64,000 bases of DNA from Candidatus Denitrolinea symbiosum (GCA_017312345.1 BLAA01000001.1:2976001-3040000); one strand, 5' to 3'. Counted from the stretch's first letter, positions 34,087-43,203 are shown. Numbers and translations: made by a program. The notes: generated from the letters alone by a model not told the origin.

Positions 34087-35076
34087 ATGAAGACGCCGAA
34101 AACCCTTCCCCGCAAGAACGATCGTCCCGCACAGGCAGCGGTGGAGTTTGCGCTGGTATTGCCCATTCTCTTGCTCTTAATCTACGGGATGATCGAAGTG
34201 GGACGGATGATCTTCATTTACGCCAACGTGGTCTCGGCGGCGCGTCTCGCCTCGCGCTACGGCGCGGCGGTGGGACAGAGTCAGACCGCCGGCGTCCCGT
34301 TATATCAGGACTGCGCCGGGATACGCGCCGCCGCCCAGCGCTCCGATTTCATGGGCAACTTCAGCGACCAGCAGATCAAGATCTGGCACGACAGCGGCGA
34401 GGGGAATAACGAGACCGAATACTGCAAACCCGGCCAAAAAACCGACCGCAGTTTCCAGCCCTCCGGCGGAAATTCCAGCCGCCTGCGCGTTCAGATCAGC
34501 GCGGATTTCACGCCGCTATTGTCGTTCATCCCCCTGGAACCCTTCGCCATTTCGTCCGTCAGCGCGCGCACCATCCTCGTCAGCGTACCGGTCCAGATCG
34601 GCGACGAAACCAAACGGGACTATATCTTTGGGACTCCCGCGCCGACGATGGCGGACGGCGTATCAGACCCTCCCGGCCCACAGAAACCCTCCCGGCCGGT
34701 CGAACCCGCCTGCGACCCGCGTCACAGCCGCCTCGCCGTCTCGCCCTTCGGGATGACCGTCTACAACCACAGCCCCAGCCTGACGCTCCACATCCGCAAC
34801 GTCCAGGTTTGGGGGCCCGCCTCCGCCGCCGGCCAGACCCTGAAAATGCTTACGCTGGGAGGCGCGTCCATCTGGAGCGGCAGTCTCCCCGACGAATCGC
34901 CCGCCTACATCAGCGACCTGGCCGGCGACCGCTCCATCCCCCCGCGCTCCAGCAAGTTCCTGCAAGTCGGCTTCGGGGCCGGTTACCGGGCCAGCGGCGC
35001 CGAGAAGATCGTCGTGGTCTTCGAGGAAAAAAACTGTCCCAAACTGGATTCTTCGAACGCGAGTCAATTGCCATGA
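34087..35076 (+). CDS. TadE-like pseudopilin/surface protein (A)
   Basis: The 329-residue protein has a basic N-terminus and the TadE motif [44 protein letters not shown] (about residues 17-60). A ~270-residue extracytoplasmic part with scattered Cys and a Pro-rich hinge near residue 200 follows. The ATG at 34087 is preferred to an upstream TTG at 34033 that would add an untypical leader. It overlaps the next TadE gene by ATGA. It is probably exported and membrane-anchored. Confidence 0.8.
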   Translation: MKTPKTLPRKNDRPAQAAVEFALVLPILLLLIYGMIEVGRMIFIYANVVSAARLASRYGAAVGQSQTAGVPLYQDCAGIRAAAQRSDFMGNFSDQQIKIWHDSGEGNNETEYCKPGQKTDRSFQPSGGNSSRLRVQISADFTPLLSFIPLEPFAISSVSARTILVSVPVQIGDETKRDYIFGTPAPTMADGVSDPPGPQKPSRPVEPACDPRHSRLAVSPFGMTVYNHSPSLTLHIRNVQVWGPASAAGQTLKMLTLGGASIWSGSLPDESPAYISDLAGDRSIPPRSSKFLQVGFGAGYRASGAEKIVVVFEEKNCPKLDSSNASQLP

Positions 35077-35543
35077 AGAATCACCCGTTCCCGCCCGCCT
35101 TGAAACGCGGCCAGAGCCTGGTGGAATTCGCCGTCAGCCTGACCGTGTTCCTGCTCCTGCTGGCCGGGACGGTGGACTTCGGCATCGGCCTCTTCCACTA
35201 TATCGCCATGCACGACGCCGCCCAGGAAGGCGCGCTCTACGGCTCCATCAATCCGCCGCCCCTGACGGGCAGTTGGACGTGCCCGGACTTCAACATAGAC
35301 CGCATCTGCGAGCGCGTGATCACCGCCTCCGGAGAAAACGGCCTCCTCGGCAAGATGTACGCTTCGGGCATGAGCGTCGCCGTCGCCGTGCCGGACGAGG
35401 CCTGCGAGGGCCACGAACTTTCCGTGACGCTCCAATACGACTACCCGCTGACCATGCCTTTCATCGGCGCGGTCATCGGCTCGGACCACATCCGACTCAC
35501 CGCCGCCGCTGTGGACACGATCCTGACACCCTCCTGTCCATGA
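35073..35543 (+). CDS. TadE-like protein (B)
   Basis: The 156-residue protein has GQSLVEFAVSLTVFLLLLAGTVDFGIGLFHYIAMHDAAQEGALYGS, the TadE pattern with a Glu five residues into the helix, and a small Cys-containing exterior (WTCPDFNIDRICERV). Its ATG overlaps the stop of TadE A. It is one of four TadE-type proteins in the cluster, the shortest of them. Confidence 0.8.
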   Translation: MKNHPFPPALKRGQSLVEFAVSLTVFLLLLAGTVDFGIGLFHYIAMHDAAQEGALYGSINPPPLTGSWTCPDFNIDRICERVITASGENGLLGKMYASGMSVAVAVPDEACEGHELSVTLQYDYPLTMPFIGAVIGSDHIRLTAAAVDTILTPSCP

Positions 35544-35560
35544 GACAGGCCACTTAACGG

Positions 35561-36877
35561 ATGGTTCCCATGAACAGAACAAATCGCACTGAACGCGGCC
35601 AGGCAATCGTCATCATCGCCGTCGCCATTTTCGTCCTGACCGGCATCGCCGCCCTCGCGGTGGACGGCGGCCTGTATTACGCCGACCGTCGAAAGGCGCA
35701 GAACGCGGCCGACTCAGCCGTGTTAGCCGCCTCGCTCGCCCGGCTGCGCGGCGAAGACTTCGTCTCCGCGGCGCTGCTGAACGCCGAGAAGAACGGCTAC
35801 AGAAACGACGGCGAGCGCAGCGAGGTGCTGGTCTCTGCCCCGCCGACCAGCGGACCGTACGAAGGCGACCGGGAATACGTGCAGGTGACCGTCGTCTCGC
35901 GTCACAAGACCTATTTCGGCGCGGTCGTCGGGATTCGCGAACTGCTCAACTCGGCGCAGGCCGTCTCGCGCGCGGTCCCGCCCAAGTTTGGCCCCATCCT
36001 GAAAGACTACGCCATCGTCAGCCTGGCGCCCTACTCCGGCTGCAAGAACGTGCGGGCATTCTGGGCGCACGACGAAGCGACCCTGCAGCTATATGGCGGC
36101 GGCATTTTTATCAACTCCAATAACTCCAATTGCGCGTTCCTGCAAGAGGGGAGCGCCAGCCTGGTGTTCAGCGATCCCACCATGCAGTTCAACGTCGTGG
36201 GCGGCGCCTCCATCCAAAAAGTGGAGCTGATCAAGCGCGTCCTTCAGCCGCCCGCCAGCGCGGAAGGAAAGCCGAGCCTCGCTCTCCGCCCGACGACTCT
36301 CGCGATCCTGCCCAACACCGGCAACTCCGCCATCCCCTATCCGCCGCCCTTCGACCTGCCCAAAGCGGGCTGCAGCAAAGCCGCGGCGGTTGATCCCGAA
36401 GACCCCTCCATCATGGAAGCCGGATCCTGGGAGGGCGAATTCCCGCCGGAAGGCGTGACCCAACTGAAGAAAGGCGTCTACTGCATCAACGGCGACGTGC
36501 GGATCAGAGGAGAAAAAATCGAAGGCGAGAATGTGACGCTGGTCGTGGAAAACGGTTCGGTCCACTTCAGCGGCACGACAGAGATCCACCTGCGCGCCCC
36601 GGCCAGCGGACCGCTCAAAGGACTGCTGCTCTACCTGCCGATGGACAACGTCTCGCTCGTCACCCTGAACGCCGCCCGCGACTCCGACATCCGCGGCGCC
36701 ATCCTCGCGCCCAGTTCCAAGATCCGCATCGTCGGCAACGAATCCCGCTCGGGTTTCCACAGCCAGATCATCGGATACCTCATCGAAGTGGCCGGGAACT
36801 CCAACGTCATCATCCGCTACTCAGAGGAGCAGAATTACTCCACGTTCAGCAGCCCGGTGATCCAATTCGGGCAGTGA
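35561..36877 (+). CDS. TadG-like pilus-assembly family protein
   Basis: The 438-residue protein begins with the TadG N-terminal pattern ERGQAIVIIAVAIFVLTGIAALAVDGGLYYADRRKAQNAADSAVLAASLA (residues ~11-60). A long exterior with beta-rich character follows (VTLVVENGSVHFSGTTEIHL and IRGAILAPSSKIRIVGN near the end), resembling a beta-helix. ATG codons at 35561 and 35570 are both possible. It lies 17 bp after TadE B. It is probably a surface-exposed, membrane-anchored protein. Confidence 0.78.
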   Translation: MVPMNRTNRTERGQAIVIIAVAIFVLTGIAALAVDGGLYYADRRKAQNAADSAVLAASLARLRGEDFVSAALLNAEKNGYRNDGERSEVLVSAPPTSGPYEGDREYVQVTVVSRHKTYFGAVVGIRELLNSAQAVSRAVPPKFGPILKDYAIVSLAPYSGCKNVRAFWAHDEATLQLYGGGIFINSNNSNCAFLQEGSASLVFSDPTMQFNVVGGASIQKVELIKRVLQPPASAEGKPSLALRPTTLAILPNTGNSAIPYPPPFDLPKAGCSKAAAVDPEDPSIMEAGSWEGEFPPEGVTQLKKGVYCINGDVRIRGEKIEGENVTLVVENGSVHFSGTTEIHLRAPASGPLKGLLLYLPMDNVSLVTLNAARDSDIRGAILAPSSKIRIVGNESRSGFHSQIIGYLIEVAGNSNVIIRYSEEQNYSTFSSPVIQFGQ

Positions 36878-37034
36878 ACCCTTGAAAACCGGCAACGTTA
36901 CAATCTCCTAACATTACGAGGCGCGCGGGAAATTCGATGATAGCATTGCCCGTGAGCCGCCGATTTTTCCGGCCCATTTACCCGTTTAATGGCCGCCTCC
37001 CCCTTAAGGAGCATTGAGACTTGCGCCAAAATGA

Positions 37035-37064
37035 TTAACAATGCAGGCGACCCTGTCTTAATAT
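37035..37064 (+). promoter_or_regulatory. candidate internal promoter, TTAACA-N18-TAATAT
   Basis: This lies in the 300-bp gap 36878-37177, which otherwise contains no gene. The boxes are fair and the spacer is 18 bp. It would drive TadE C and the genes after it. Confidence 0.4.
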
Positions 37065-37177
37065 TCTGCCCTTCGCAAAGGCGCCGCCGCGGACAAGCGT
37101 TCCAGCAAAAGCGCGCCCCGGGAGTCTCCCGCCCGACTTGAGCCGCCCCAAGAAATCCATCCTGGGATTTTTGCGCC

Positions 37178-37921
37178 ATGAAGAACATCAGAAACCTCGT
37201 ATTTCCCTTTTCACGGAGCCGCCGCCCCGCCGGCCAAAAAGCCGCCCGCAAGACCCGCGGACAGAGCCTGGTGGAGATCGCCATCGCGTTCCCCGTGCTT
37301 ATCATGATGCTGGCCGGGCTGGTGGAGTTCGGCTTCATGCTGAACTACTACCTGTCCCTGCTCGACGCCACGCGCGAGGCCGCCCGCGTCTTCAGCAGCT
37401 TCGATCCCTTTGAAGACGGATTCAAGGCAGGCAACTGCATGTGTTCTGTCTCGGTCTGCCCGGACGAAGCCGCGGAAGACCGCCTCGACGCGAACTGCGA
37501 CCGGAACTCGTTCTACCAGGGCGCGGCCGCCATGGTGATCGAAAACCTGCAGCCGCACGGAAGCACCCCCGAAGAAAGAAGACTGGATTCCTCGCGGCGC
37601 ATCATCCTCAACGCCTCCACAGACGACGTAGTCGTTTCCGTTTTCAGCATCAGCGACGGGTCCATCCAACACCGCTATCCCGCGAGCGGCGAGTACCGCT
37701 GGTTCAACAACGCGGATACCCGCCTGACCAACGAAGCCATCGCCAACCGCCTGGTCAGCGCCGCGCCGGATACGGGCATCCTTTTAGTGGAAGTGTTCTT
37801 CGACTATCACCAGGTTCTGGCGCTGCCCTGGCTGGCGCCCTTCCTGCCAGACCCCGTCCTGCTGCACGCCTACACCATCATGCCGCTGGCGGCGGCCGAG
37901 CCAAAAACGCCATCGCCATAG
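37178..37921 (+). CDS. TadE-like protein (C)
   Basis: The 247-residue protein has a very basic N-terminus and the TadE motif GQSLVEIAIAFPVLIMMLAGLVEFGFMLNYYLSLLDATREAARVFSS. A Cys-rich loop follows (MCSVSVCPDEAAEDRLDANCD). The exterior ends in WLAPFLPDPVLLHAYTIMPL. It is followed after 12 bp by a TadG-like gene with a VWA domain, repeating the TadE-TadG pairing seen just upstream. Confidence 0.8.
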   Translation: MKNIRNLVFPFSRSRRPAGQKAARKTRGQSLVEIAIAFPVLIMMLAGLVEFGFMLNYYLSLLDATREAARVFSSFDPFEDGFKAGNCMCSVSVCPDEAAEDRLDANCDRNSFYQGAAAMVIENLQPHGSTPEERRLDSSRRIILNASTDDVVVSVFSISDGSIQHRYPASGEYRWFNNADTRLTNEAIANRLVSAAPDTGILLVEVFFDYHQVLALPWLAPFLPDPVLLHAYTIMPLAAAEPKTPSP

Positions 37922-37933
37922 GAGAAACCGAAA

Positions 37934-39331
37934 ATGCGGCCAAGAATCCACAGGAAACAGGAACGCGGACAGGCGATCGTCCTGATCGCGTTTGCATTCA
38001 TCGGGTTGATCGCCATGATCGGCCTGATGGTTGACGGCGGGATGCTGTTGATCGAATACGGCCGCCTGAAGCGCGCCATAGACGCCGCTTCCCTGTCCGC
38101 GGCCCTGCAATACCGCGAAGGCTACACCACCGCGCAACTGACCGACGCGGCGACGGAATTTCTCCAACTCAACCAATCGGACGTCTTCGACATTCAGGTG
38201 GACACCGACACGACGGACGCCAGCCTGCTGACCAACCCCCGCCGCAAACTCGTGCGGGTGACCGCCTCCCGTCACGTGCGCTTCGGCTTCCTGTCCGTCA
38301 TCGGGATCCGCCAGGTCGACATCGCCGCCACCTCGGTTGGCGAGGCCGCCTCGGTGGACCTGGTGCTGGTCATGGACGCGTCGGCCTCCATGGCCTTTGA
38401 AGGAGGCGGATATCCGAATAACGCCGACAGCGACCTGGACGATCCGTCGCAGTGCAATCCAACGAACACCTGCCACCCCTTCGCTGAGATCAAGGCCGTG
38501 GCCGCCCAATTCATCGACCAGCTATACTTCCCCTATGACCGCGTGGGAATCGAGATCTTCGACCGCAACGTTCGCGAGGTACTGCGATTGGACGACCCCA
38601 AGGCTACAGACAAGGCCGAGGTGATCAACGCCATTGAAAGCCTGACCGTTTTCGATCCAGGAATTCCTTGCGATGACCCTGTGGAAAATACAAGAGTAGA
38701 CGGGGCGCCGCCGACGCACTGCCGAAAATACGATCCGATCACCAACGAATACAGAGGCCTCGAATTTCCATTTTACCGTTCAGGCGGCAACGCTGACCCG
38801 TCCTCCCTGCCGTCCAGCAACGTCGGAGACGCGCTCTGGCGGGCGGGCGGACAATTCGAACACGGACGGCAGGATTCGCTTTGGGTGGTGATCGTCCTGG
38901 CCGGCGGCCCGACCAACACGGGCGGCATCGGCCGCGTCTACGCGGAAGGGCGCATCTGCCCGCCTTCCACATGGGGCGCGCCGTACTGCCGCAGGCCCTT
39001 CGCCAACGCGATCTCCCCGCGCCCTAAACCGGGCAATGAAAATTACGACGCCGACGACTACGCCCGCGACGCGGCGGACTTCATCGCCAACCCCATCACA
39101 GGACAGGGCGCCACCATCTTCTCCATCGGCCTCGGAAACATGGTCCGTTACGCGTCTGTCGGCGACCCCAGGTCCGGCGAAAAACTGCTCCAATACGCGG
39201 CCACCGTCGCCGGCGACGAAAGCGGCGAGCAAATAAATCACGGTTTATACTTCTTTGCCCCAACCTCGAGCCAGTTGCGCGAGATCTTCCGCACCATTGC
39301 CGAGAGCATCGCCACAAGGCTTTCCAGATAA
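37934..39331 (+). CDS. TadG-like protein with von Willebrand factor A domain
   Basis: The 465-residue protein begins with RGQAIVLIAFAFIGLIAMIGLMVDGGMLLIEYGRLKRAIDAASLSAALQ (TadG N-domain). From about residue 140 a VWA domain follows, with the metal-ion-dependent adhesion site DASASM preceded by VDLVLVM. It extends to IADFIANPITGQ...IFSIGLGN near the end. TadG-VWA proteins are surface or adhesive components of Tad systems. A divalent-metal-dependent ligand contact is expected from the intact DxSxS. Confidence 0.82.
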   Translation: MRPRIHRKQERGQAIVLIAFAFIGLIAMIGLMVDGGMLLIEYGRLKRAIDAASLSAALQYREGYTTAQLTDAATEFLQLNQSDVFDIQVDTDTTDASLLTNPRRKLVRVTASRHVRFGFLSVIGIRQVDIAATSVGEAASVDLVLVMDASASMAFEGGGYPNNADSDLDDPSQCNPTNTCHPFAEIKAVAAQFIDQLYFPYDRVGIEIFDRNVREVLRLDDPKATDKAEVINAIESLTVFDPGIPCDDPVENTRVDGAPPTHCRKYDPITNEYRGLEFPFYRSGGNADPSSLPSSNVGDALWRAGGQFEHGRQDSLWVVIVLAGGPTNTGGIGRVYAEGRICPPSTWGAPYCRRPFANAISPRPKPGNENYDADDYARDAADFIANPITGQGATIFSIGLGNMVRYASVGDPRSGEKLLQYAATVAGDESGEQINHGLYFFAPTSSQLREIFRTIAESIATRLSR

Positions 39332-39367
39332 AATATGTATGATTCACCGACGTTACGCGGTCATTCT

Positions 39368-39439
39368 CCCTCATCCCCCGCCCGTCTCTCGAAGGAAGAT
39401 GGGAGTTCCCTCTCCAGCGGGAGAGGGCCGGGGCGAGGG
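39368..39439. repeat. dispersed palindromic repeat (CCCTC...GAGGG family)
   Basis: CCCTCATCCCCCGCC (39368-39382) is mirrored by GGCCGGGGCGAGGG (39426-39439), with CCCTCTCC-AGC-GGGAGAGGG inside. Such CCCTCACCCC-type palindromes are common intergenic repeats in many bacteria. Confidence 0.55.
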
Positions 39440-39495
39440 CGTTCAAGGTGAGTTATGAAACTCTTCCACTCACGGTCCGGCTGGAGAATGCAAGC

Positions 39496-40896
39496 ATGAA
39501 ATTCATCCCTTCATTCTGGTTCAAACAAAAAGCCCGCCGCAAGGCCGGGGCGCAGGCCATGCTCGAGTTCGCGCTCGTGCTGCCCATCCTGCTCCTGCTG
39601 CTGCTGGGCATCATCGAGTTTGGACGCCTGTTCTACGCGTGGATCATCATTGAGAATGCCACGCGCTTCGGCGTCCGTTACGCCTCCGCCGGCACCTATG
39701 AAAACTCATACTGCTCCGACGTGGACGGGGACAGCACGCCGTGCGGCGGGGACAGCAAAAACGAAGAAGTGGACGCCGCGCGTCTTCCGTCCATCAAAGA
39801 CGAGACCCGCCGGATGATCATCGGCTTCTTCTACGACGAATCCTTCGCGCAGACCGCGAACGAATACCTGCAAGTCACAGTCTGCTCCACCACGCCCGAC
39901 CACGGACAGCCGCGCGTCTTCACCCCGCCCCAAATGGGCGGCCCGGTCTACAGCGCGTGCGCGCCCACCGAAGACCCCGGCGGCCCGGGCGACCGCGTCA
40001 TCGTGGCGGCAGACTACAACTTCACCTTCATCGTCCTGCCCGCGCTCGGCATCCGCCCGAACATGATCCACCTGGCCTCATACCGCGAGGGAATTGTAGA
40101 GCAGTTCCGCGTGGGACGCGTCGTCAAAGTCCCGCCGACCTTTGCCGTGCCGACCGTGCCGACCAACACCCCGCTGCCGACCGATACGCCGACTCCAACC
40201 GACACGCCCGGACCCACCAGCACGCCGACCGATACCCCGTTGCCGACCCATACTCCCACGGCAACTTCCACGCGGACAAGCACCCCCACCAGAACGCAGA
40301 CCAGCACCCCGACGATGACCTTTACCCCGACGCGCGACCCAACCCGCACCCCATCGCCGACGCGCACGGTCTCGCCCACGCCTTCCAACACGCGCACGCC
40401 CACCAACACGCGCACGCCCACCAACACGCGCCCGCCCACCAGAACGCGTCCGCCTACCAACACGCGCACGGCCACCCGGACGCCCACCATCACCTATACT
40501 CCGAGCATGACGCTCACGCCGACCATTACGTACACGCCGTCGCGTACGCCCACTCGGACCATGACATACACCCCTTCGCGCACACCGACGCCTTCAAAGA
40601 CGTTCACGCCGTCGAACACGCCCACCCGAACGCCGACGCGCACGAGCACTCCCACGCGCACCAACACGTCCACGCGCACGCCGTCGCCTACCAGGACGCT
40701 GACCTTCACGCCAACGAAGACCTTCACGCCGTCGCAGACCTTCACGCCCAGCCGGACGCCCTCGAAGACGCCCACGTACACGCCCACCCGAACGCGTACG
40801 CCCACGTACACGCCGTCGAAAACGCCCACGCGCACGCCGACGCCGCCTCCACAGCCGACCTCCACGCCCACCGTCTGCGGCAGCGGCGACTGCTGA
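39496..40896 (+). CDS. TadE-like protein (D) with a ~255-residue Thr/Pro-rich tail
   Basis: The 466-residue protein has the TadE motif [45 protein letters not shown] (residues ~18-62) and an extracytoplasmic domain to about residue 210. A low-complexity tail then runs to the end, built of short units such as TPTPTxT, TNTRTPT and TPSRTP. The tail is likely a glycosylated stalk or wall-spanning linker. The ATG at 39496 has GGAG upstream; an earlier start at 39448 has none. It ends the cluster before a clear terminator. Confidence 0.78.
   Translation: MKFIPSFWFKQKARRKAGAQAMLEFALVLPILLLLLLGIIEFGRLFYAWIIIENATRFGVRYASAGTYENSYCSDVDGDSTPCGGDSKNEEVDAARLPSIKDETRRMIIGFFYDESFAQTANEYLQVTVCSTTPDHGQPRVFTPPQMGGPVYSACAPTEDPGGPGDRVIVAADYNFTFIVLPALGIRPNMIHLASYREGIVEQFRVGRVVKVPPTFAVPTVPTNTPLPTDTPTPTDTPGPTSTPTDTPLPTHTPTATSTRTSTPTRTQTSTPTMTFTPTRDPTRTPSPTRTVSPTPSNTRTPTNTRTPTNTRPPTRTRPPTNTRTATRTPTITYTPSMTLTPTITYTPSRTPTRTMTYTPSRTPTPSKTFTPSNTPTRTPTRTSTPTRTNTSTRTPSPTRTLTFTPTKTFTPSQTFTPSRTPSKTPTYTPTRTRTPTYTPSKTPTRTPTPPPQPTSTPTVCGSGDC
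40128..40880 (+). repeat. degenerate tandem repeat encoding the Thr/Pro tail
   Basis: Units of 12-18 bp, for example CACGCGCACGCCCACCAA repeated near 40392-40440, run for about 750 bp. The repetition keeps all forward frames open, so long antisense and offset frames here (for example a His/Ala-rich one) are artefacts. Confidence 0.75.
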
Positions 40897-40918
40897 CGCA
40901 GCGACAGCCATGAAAACG

Positions 40919-40952
40919 CCCGGCAGGACCTCGGTTCTGCCGGGTTGCTTTT
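40919..40952 (+). terminator. intrinsic terminator of the TadE/TadG cluster
   Basis: CCCGGCAG (40919-40926) pairs with CTGCCGGG (40937-40944) and is followed by TTGCTTTT. It lies 22 bp past the last stop. Confidence 0.8.
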
Positions 40953-40956
40953 ACGG

Positions 40957-40962
40957 TATAAT
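40957..40962 (+). promoter_or_regulatory. candidate -10 (TATAAT) of the glmS transcript
   Basis: A consensus TATAAT directly follows the terminator. The -35 position falls in the terminator stem and is poor (TTCTGC-like). Transcription from here would start about 48 nt before the ribozyme cleavage site. Confidence 0.45.
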
Positions 40963-41016
40963 CCCGGGCGCTTCTCACATCGAAGGTAAAAGCGGTCTAT
41001 TTCAACGGGAAAGACA

Positions 41017-41250
41017 GCGCATGGACTTTGGCGGTTTGACGGCTAACCAGCCAGGCGCCAAAGTTGACGAGGTTGAGGGTTGCGCGGCGCGAGCCGCGGC
41101 CAATCGGCGGCAAACGGCGCCGTCGAAAAAATCGAGAGATCAGCGGATGCCCTCCGGGCCGGCCAGGCCCGATTCCTTTCCCTCCAGTACACAATCTTCG
41201 CGAAGAACGCCGCGCGGGCGACCATGCGGATCAAACCGCGGGGAATGGCG
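41017..41250 (+). ncRNA. glmS ribozyme: glmS ribozyme (glucosamine-6-phosphate-dependent self-cleaving riboswitch)
   Basis: Expected cleavage is between A41016 and G41017, before GCGC. Then comes TGGAC, a perfect P1 stem CTTTGGCG/CGCCAAAG (41026-41033, 41056-41063), and the invariant GTTGACGAGG (41063-41072). P2 pairs GAGG with CCTC (41151-41154). GCAT after the cleavage site can pair with ATGC in GCGGATGC (41147-41150). P3 is CGGGCC/GGCCCG (41155-41171), and its loop GCCA matches TGGC at 41246-41249, as the P3.1 pseudoknot. About 50 extra bases lie between GAGGGTT and ATCGAGAGATCAGCGG. The glmS start codon is 105 bp downstream. In the family, cleavage lowers glmS expression when GlcN6P is high. 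Confidence 0.86.
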
Positions 41251-41268
41251 GAAAGCAGAAAAGAGAAC

Positions 41269-41321
41269 GGAGAGCAGGGAATGGAGAGCGGTCGCGCTCC
41301 CCGCCCTGTTCCCTGCGCTCC
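41269..41321 (+). other. strong hairpin between ribozyme and glmS start
   Basis: GGAGAGCAGGGAA (41269-41281) pairs with TTCCCTGCGCTCC (41309-41321) with one bulge. It sits 20 bp before the GGAGG ribosome site. It may shield the cleaved mRNA or be a dispersed palindrome related to the one before topA. Confidence 0.5.
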
Positions 41322-41354
41322 AATCAACGATCACCAACCTGGAGGAACCCAACC

Positions 41355-43196
41355 ATGTGCGGCATTGTAGGATACCTCGGCGGCCGCGACGCGACCCCGA
41401 TCATTTATAACGGTTTGAAACGGCTCGAATATCGCGGCTACGACTCGGCGGGCATCGCCGTATTGCAGGACGGGCAGATCGAAGTCCGCCGCGAGGCCGG
41501 GAAGTTATCCGTCCTCGGCGACCTGCTTCAGGCCTCGCCCATCGGGGGGCATCTCGGAATCGGTCATACCCGCTGGGCCACGCACGGCGCGCCCAGCGCG
41601 CGCAACGCCCATCCGCACGTCGGGCAATCGGGACGCGTGGTCGTCGTCCAAAACGGCATCGTGGAAAACTACCTCGAACTGCGCGACGAACTTTCAGCCG
41701 AGGGCGTGGAATTCAAATCGGAAACGGACACCGAGACCATCGTCCACCTCGTGGAACATTACCTCGCCTCCGGGCTGGACCTGGCGGAGGCCGCGCGCAA
41801 GACCTTCCAGCACATCCAGGGCGCGAACGTAGTCGTGTTGATGTCCGCGGACGAGCCCGACAAGATCGTGGCGGCGCGCATCGGGAACGCGGGCGGAGTC
41901 GTCATCGGATTCGGCGAGGACGAGATGTTCGTCGCCTCGGACGTGCCGGCCATCCTCGAGCACACGCGCCGCGTCGCGTTCCTGGAGTCGCGTCAGATGG
42001 CGGTGGTGCGGCGCGGCGGCGCGAGCGTGGAAACGCTCGACGGGACGCGCGTCCAGCCGCAGGTCCAGAACGTGGCGTGGGATCCCGTCGCGGCGGAGAA
42101 GGGCGAGTACCGTCACTTCATGCAGAAGGAGATCCACGAGCAGGTCCGCGCGCTGACCGACACGCTGGCGGGACGCGTCCACCTCGAGCGCGGCGAAGTC
42201 CGCCTGCCCGAATTGAACCTGACTCCCGCGCTGGCGAAGCGCGTCAAAAAGATCTACATCACCGCCTGCGGCACGGCGGCCTACGCGGGCATGGTCGGCA
42301 AGACGCTCATCGAGAAGATCGCCCGCGTGCCGGTGGAGGCGGCGATCGGCTCCGAGTTCCGTTACAGCGACCCGATCATTGACGAGGATACGGTTGTGCT
42401 GGCGATCTCGCAATCGGGCGAGACGGCCGACACGCTGGCCGCCATGGAAGAGGGACGGCGCAAGGGCGCGACCGTGTGGAGCATCGTGAACGCCATCGGC
42501 TCGCAGGCCATGCGCATCGCGGACGGCTACATCTCAATGCAGACCGGCCCCGAGATCGGCGTGGCCTCGACGAAGGCCTTCACCGCCCCGCTGGTAGACC
42601 AGTACATGCTGGCGATTCTGCTTGCGGACCTGCGCGGGACTTTGGACGAGAAGACGCGCCGCGCCCTCGTCAACGACCTGCGCCTCGTCCCCGACCTGGT
42701 CGGGCGAACGCTGGAGCGCGAAGCCGAGACGGAGAAACTGGCGCACGCGTTGAAGGATATTCACGGGTGTTTGTATCTCGGACGCGGCATCAACATGCCC
42801 ATCGCCTACGAAGGCGCGCTGAAATTGAAGGAAATCTCGTACATCCACGCGGAGGGCTACCCTGCGGGCGAGATGAAGCACGGTCCCATCGCGTTGATTG
42901 ACGAACAGATGCCCGTCATCTGCATCGCGCCGAAGGACCCCTGGCGCGAAAAGATGATCTCGCAGATCCAGCAGGCCAAAGCGCGCGGCGGGACGGTGGC
43001 CGCGGTCGCGACCGACGGCGATGAACTGGTGGCCTCGATGGCCGACCACGTCCTGTGGATTCCCGAAGCGCCGTGGATGCTCTCGCCGATCGTCACCGTG
43101 CTGCCGCTGCAATTGCTGGCCTATCACATCGCCTGCATTCGCGGCCTGGACGTGGACCAGCCGCGCAACCTCGCCAAGTCCGTGACGGTAGAGTAA
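41355..43196 (+). CDS. glmS: glutamine-fructose-6-phosphate aminotransferase (isomerizing), intact
   Basis: The 613-residue enzyme starts MCGIVGYLGGRDATP with nucleophile Cys2. The glutaminase domain includes RLEYRGYDSAGIAV and HTRWATHGAPS. Two SIS domains follow (ITACGTAAYAG with AISQSGETADT; LGRGINMPIAYEGALKLKE). The C-terminus is DQPRNLAKSVTVE. GGAGG lies 9 bases before the ATG; in-frame sequence upstream belongs to the ribozyme and is not coding. It makes GlcN6P for cell-wall precursors and is the only intact glmS in the window. Confidence 0.97.
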   Translation: MCGIVGYLGGRDATPIIYNGLKRLEYRGYDSAGIAVLQDGQIEVRREAGKLSVLGDLLQASPIGGHLGIGHTRWATHGAPSARNAHPHVGQSGRVVVVQNGIVENYLELRDELSAEGVEFKSETDTETIVHLVEHYLASGLDLAEAARKTFQHIQGANVVVLMSADEPDKIVAARIGNAGGVVIGFGEDEMFVASDVPAILEHTRRVAFLESRQMAVVRRGGASVETLDGTRVQPQVQNVAWDPVAAEKGEYRHFMQKEIHEQVRALTDTLAGRVHLERGEVRLPELNLTPALAKRVKKIYITACGTAAYAGMVGKTLIEKIARVPVEAAIGSEFRYSDPIIDEDTVVLAISQSGETADTLAAMEEGRRKGATVWSIVNAIGSQAMRIADGYISMQTGPEIGVASTKAFTAPLVDQYMLAILLADLRGTLDEKTRRALVNDLRLVPDLVGRTLEREAETEKLAHALKDIHGCLYLGRGINMPIAYEGALKLKEISYIHAEGYPAGEMKHGPIALIDEQMPVICIAPKDPWREKMISQIQQAKARGGTVAAVATDGDELVASMADHVLWIPEAPWMLSPIVTVLPLQLLAYHIACIRGLDVDQPRNLAKSVTVE

Positions 43197-43203
43197 ACGA
43201 GTC

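Noticed and set aside
40128..40880. Possible CRISPR-like array
   Set aside because: Units are short, contiguous and degenerate with no unique spacers, and they encode a Thr/Pro tail in frame.
39741..40913. 390-residue His/Ala-rich frame overlapping the TadE D gene
   Set aside because: It arises from reading the Thr/Pro repeat DNA in another frame; it has no ribosome site and its first part has no domain.
41064..41354. In-frame extension upstream of glmS
   Set aside because: This sequence is the ribozyme and leader hairpin; the conserved protein begins at the MCGI after a good GGAGG site, and Cys2 must be exposed at the N-terminus.
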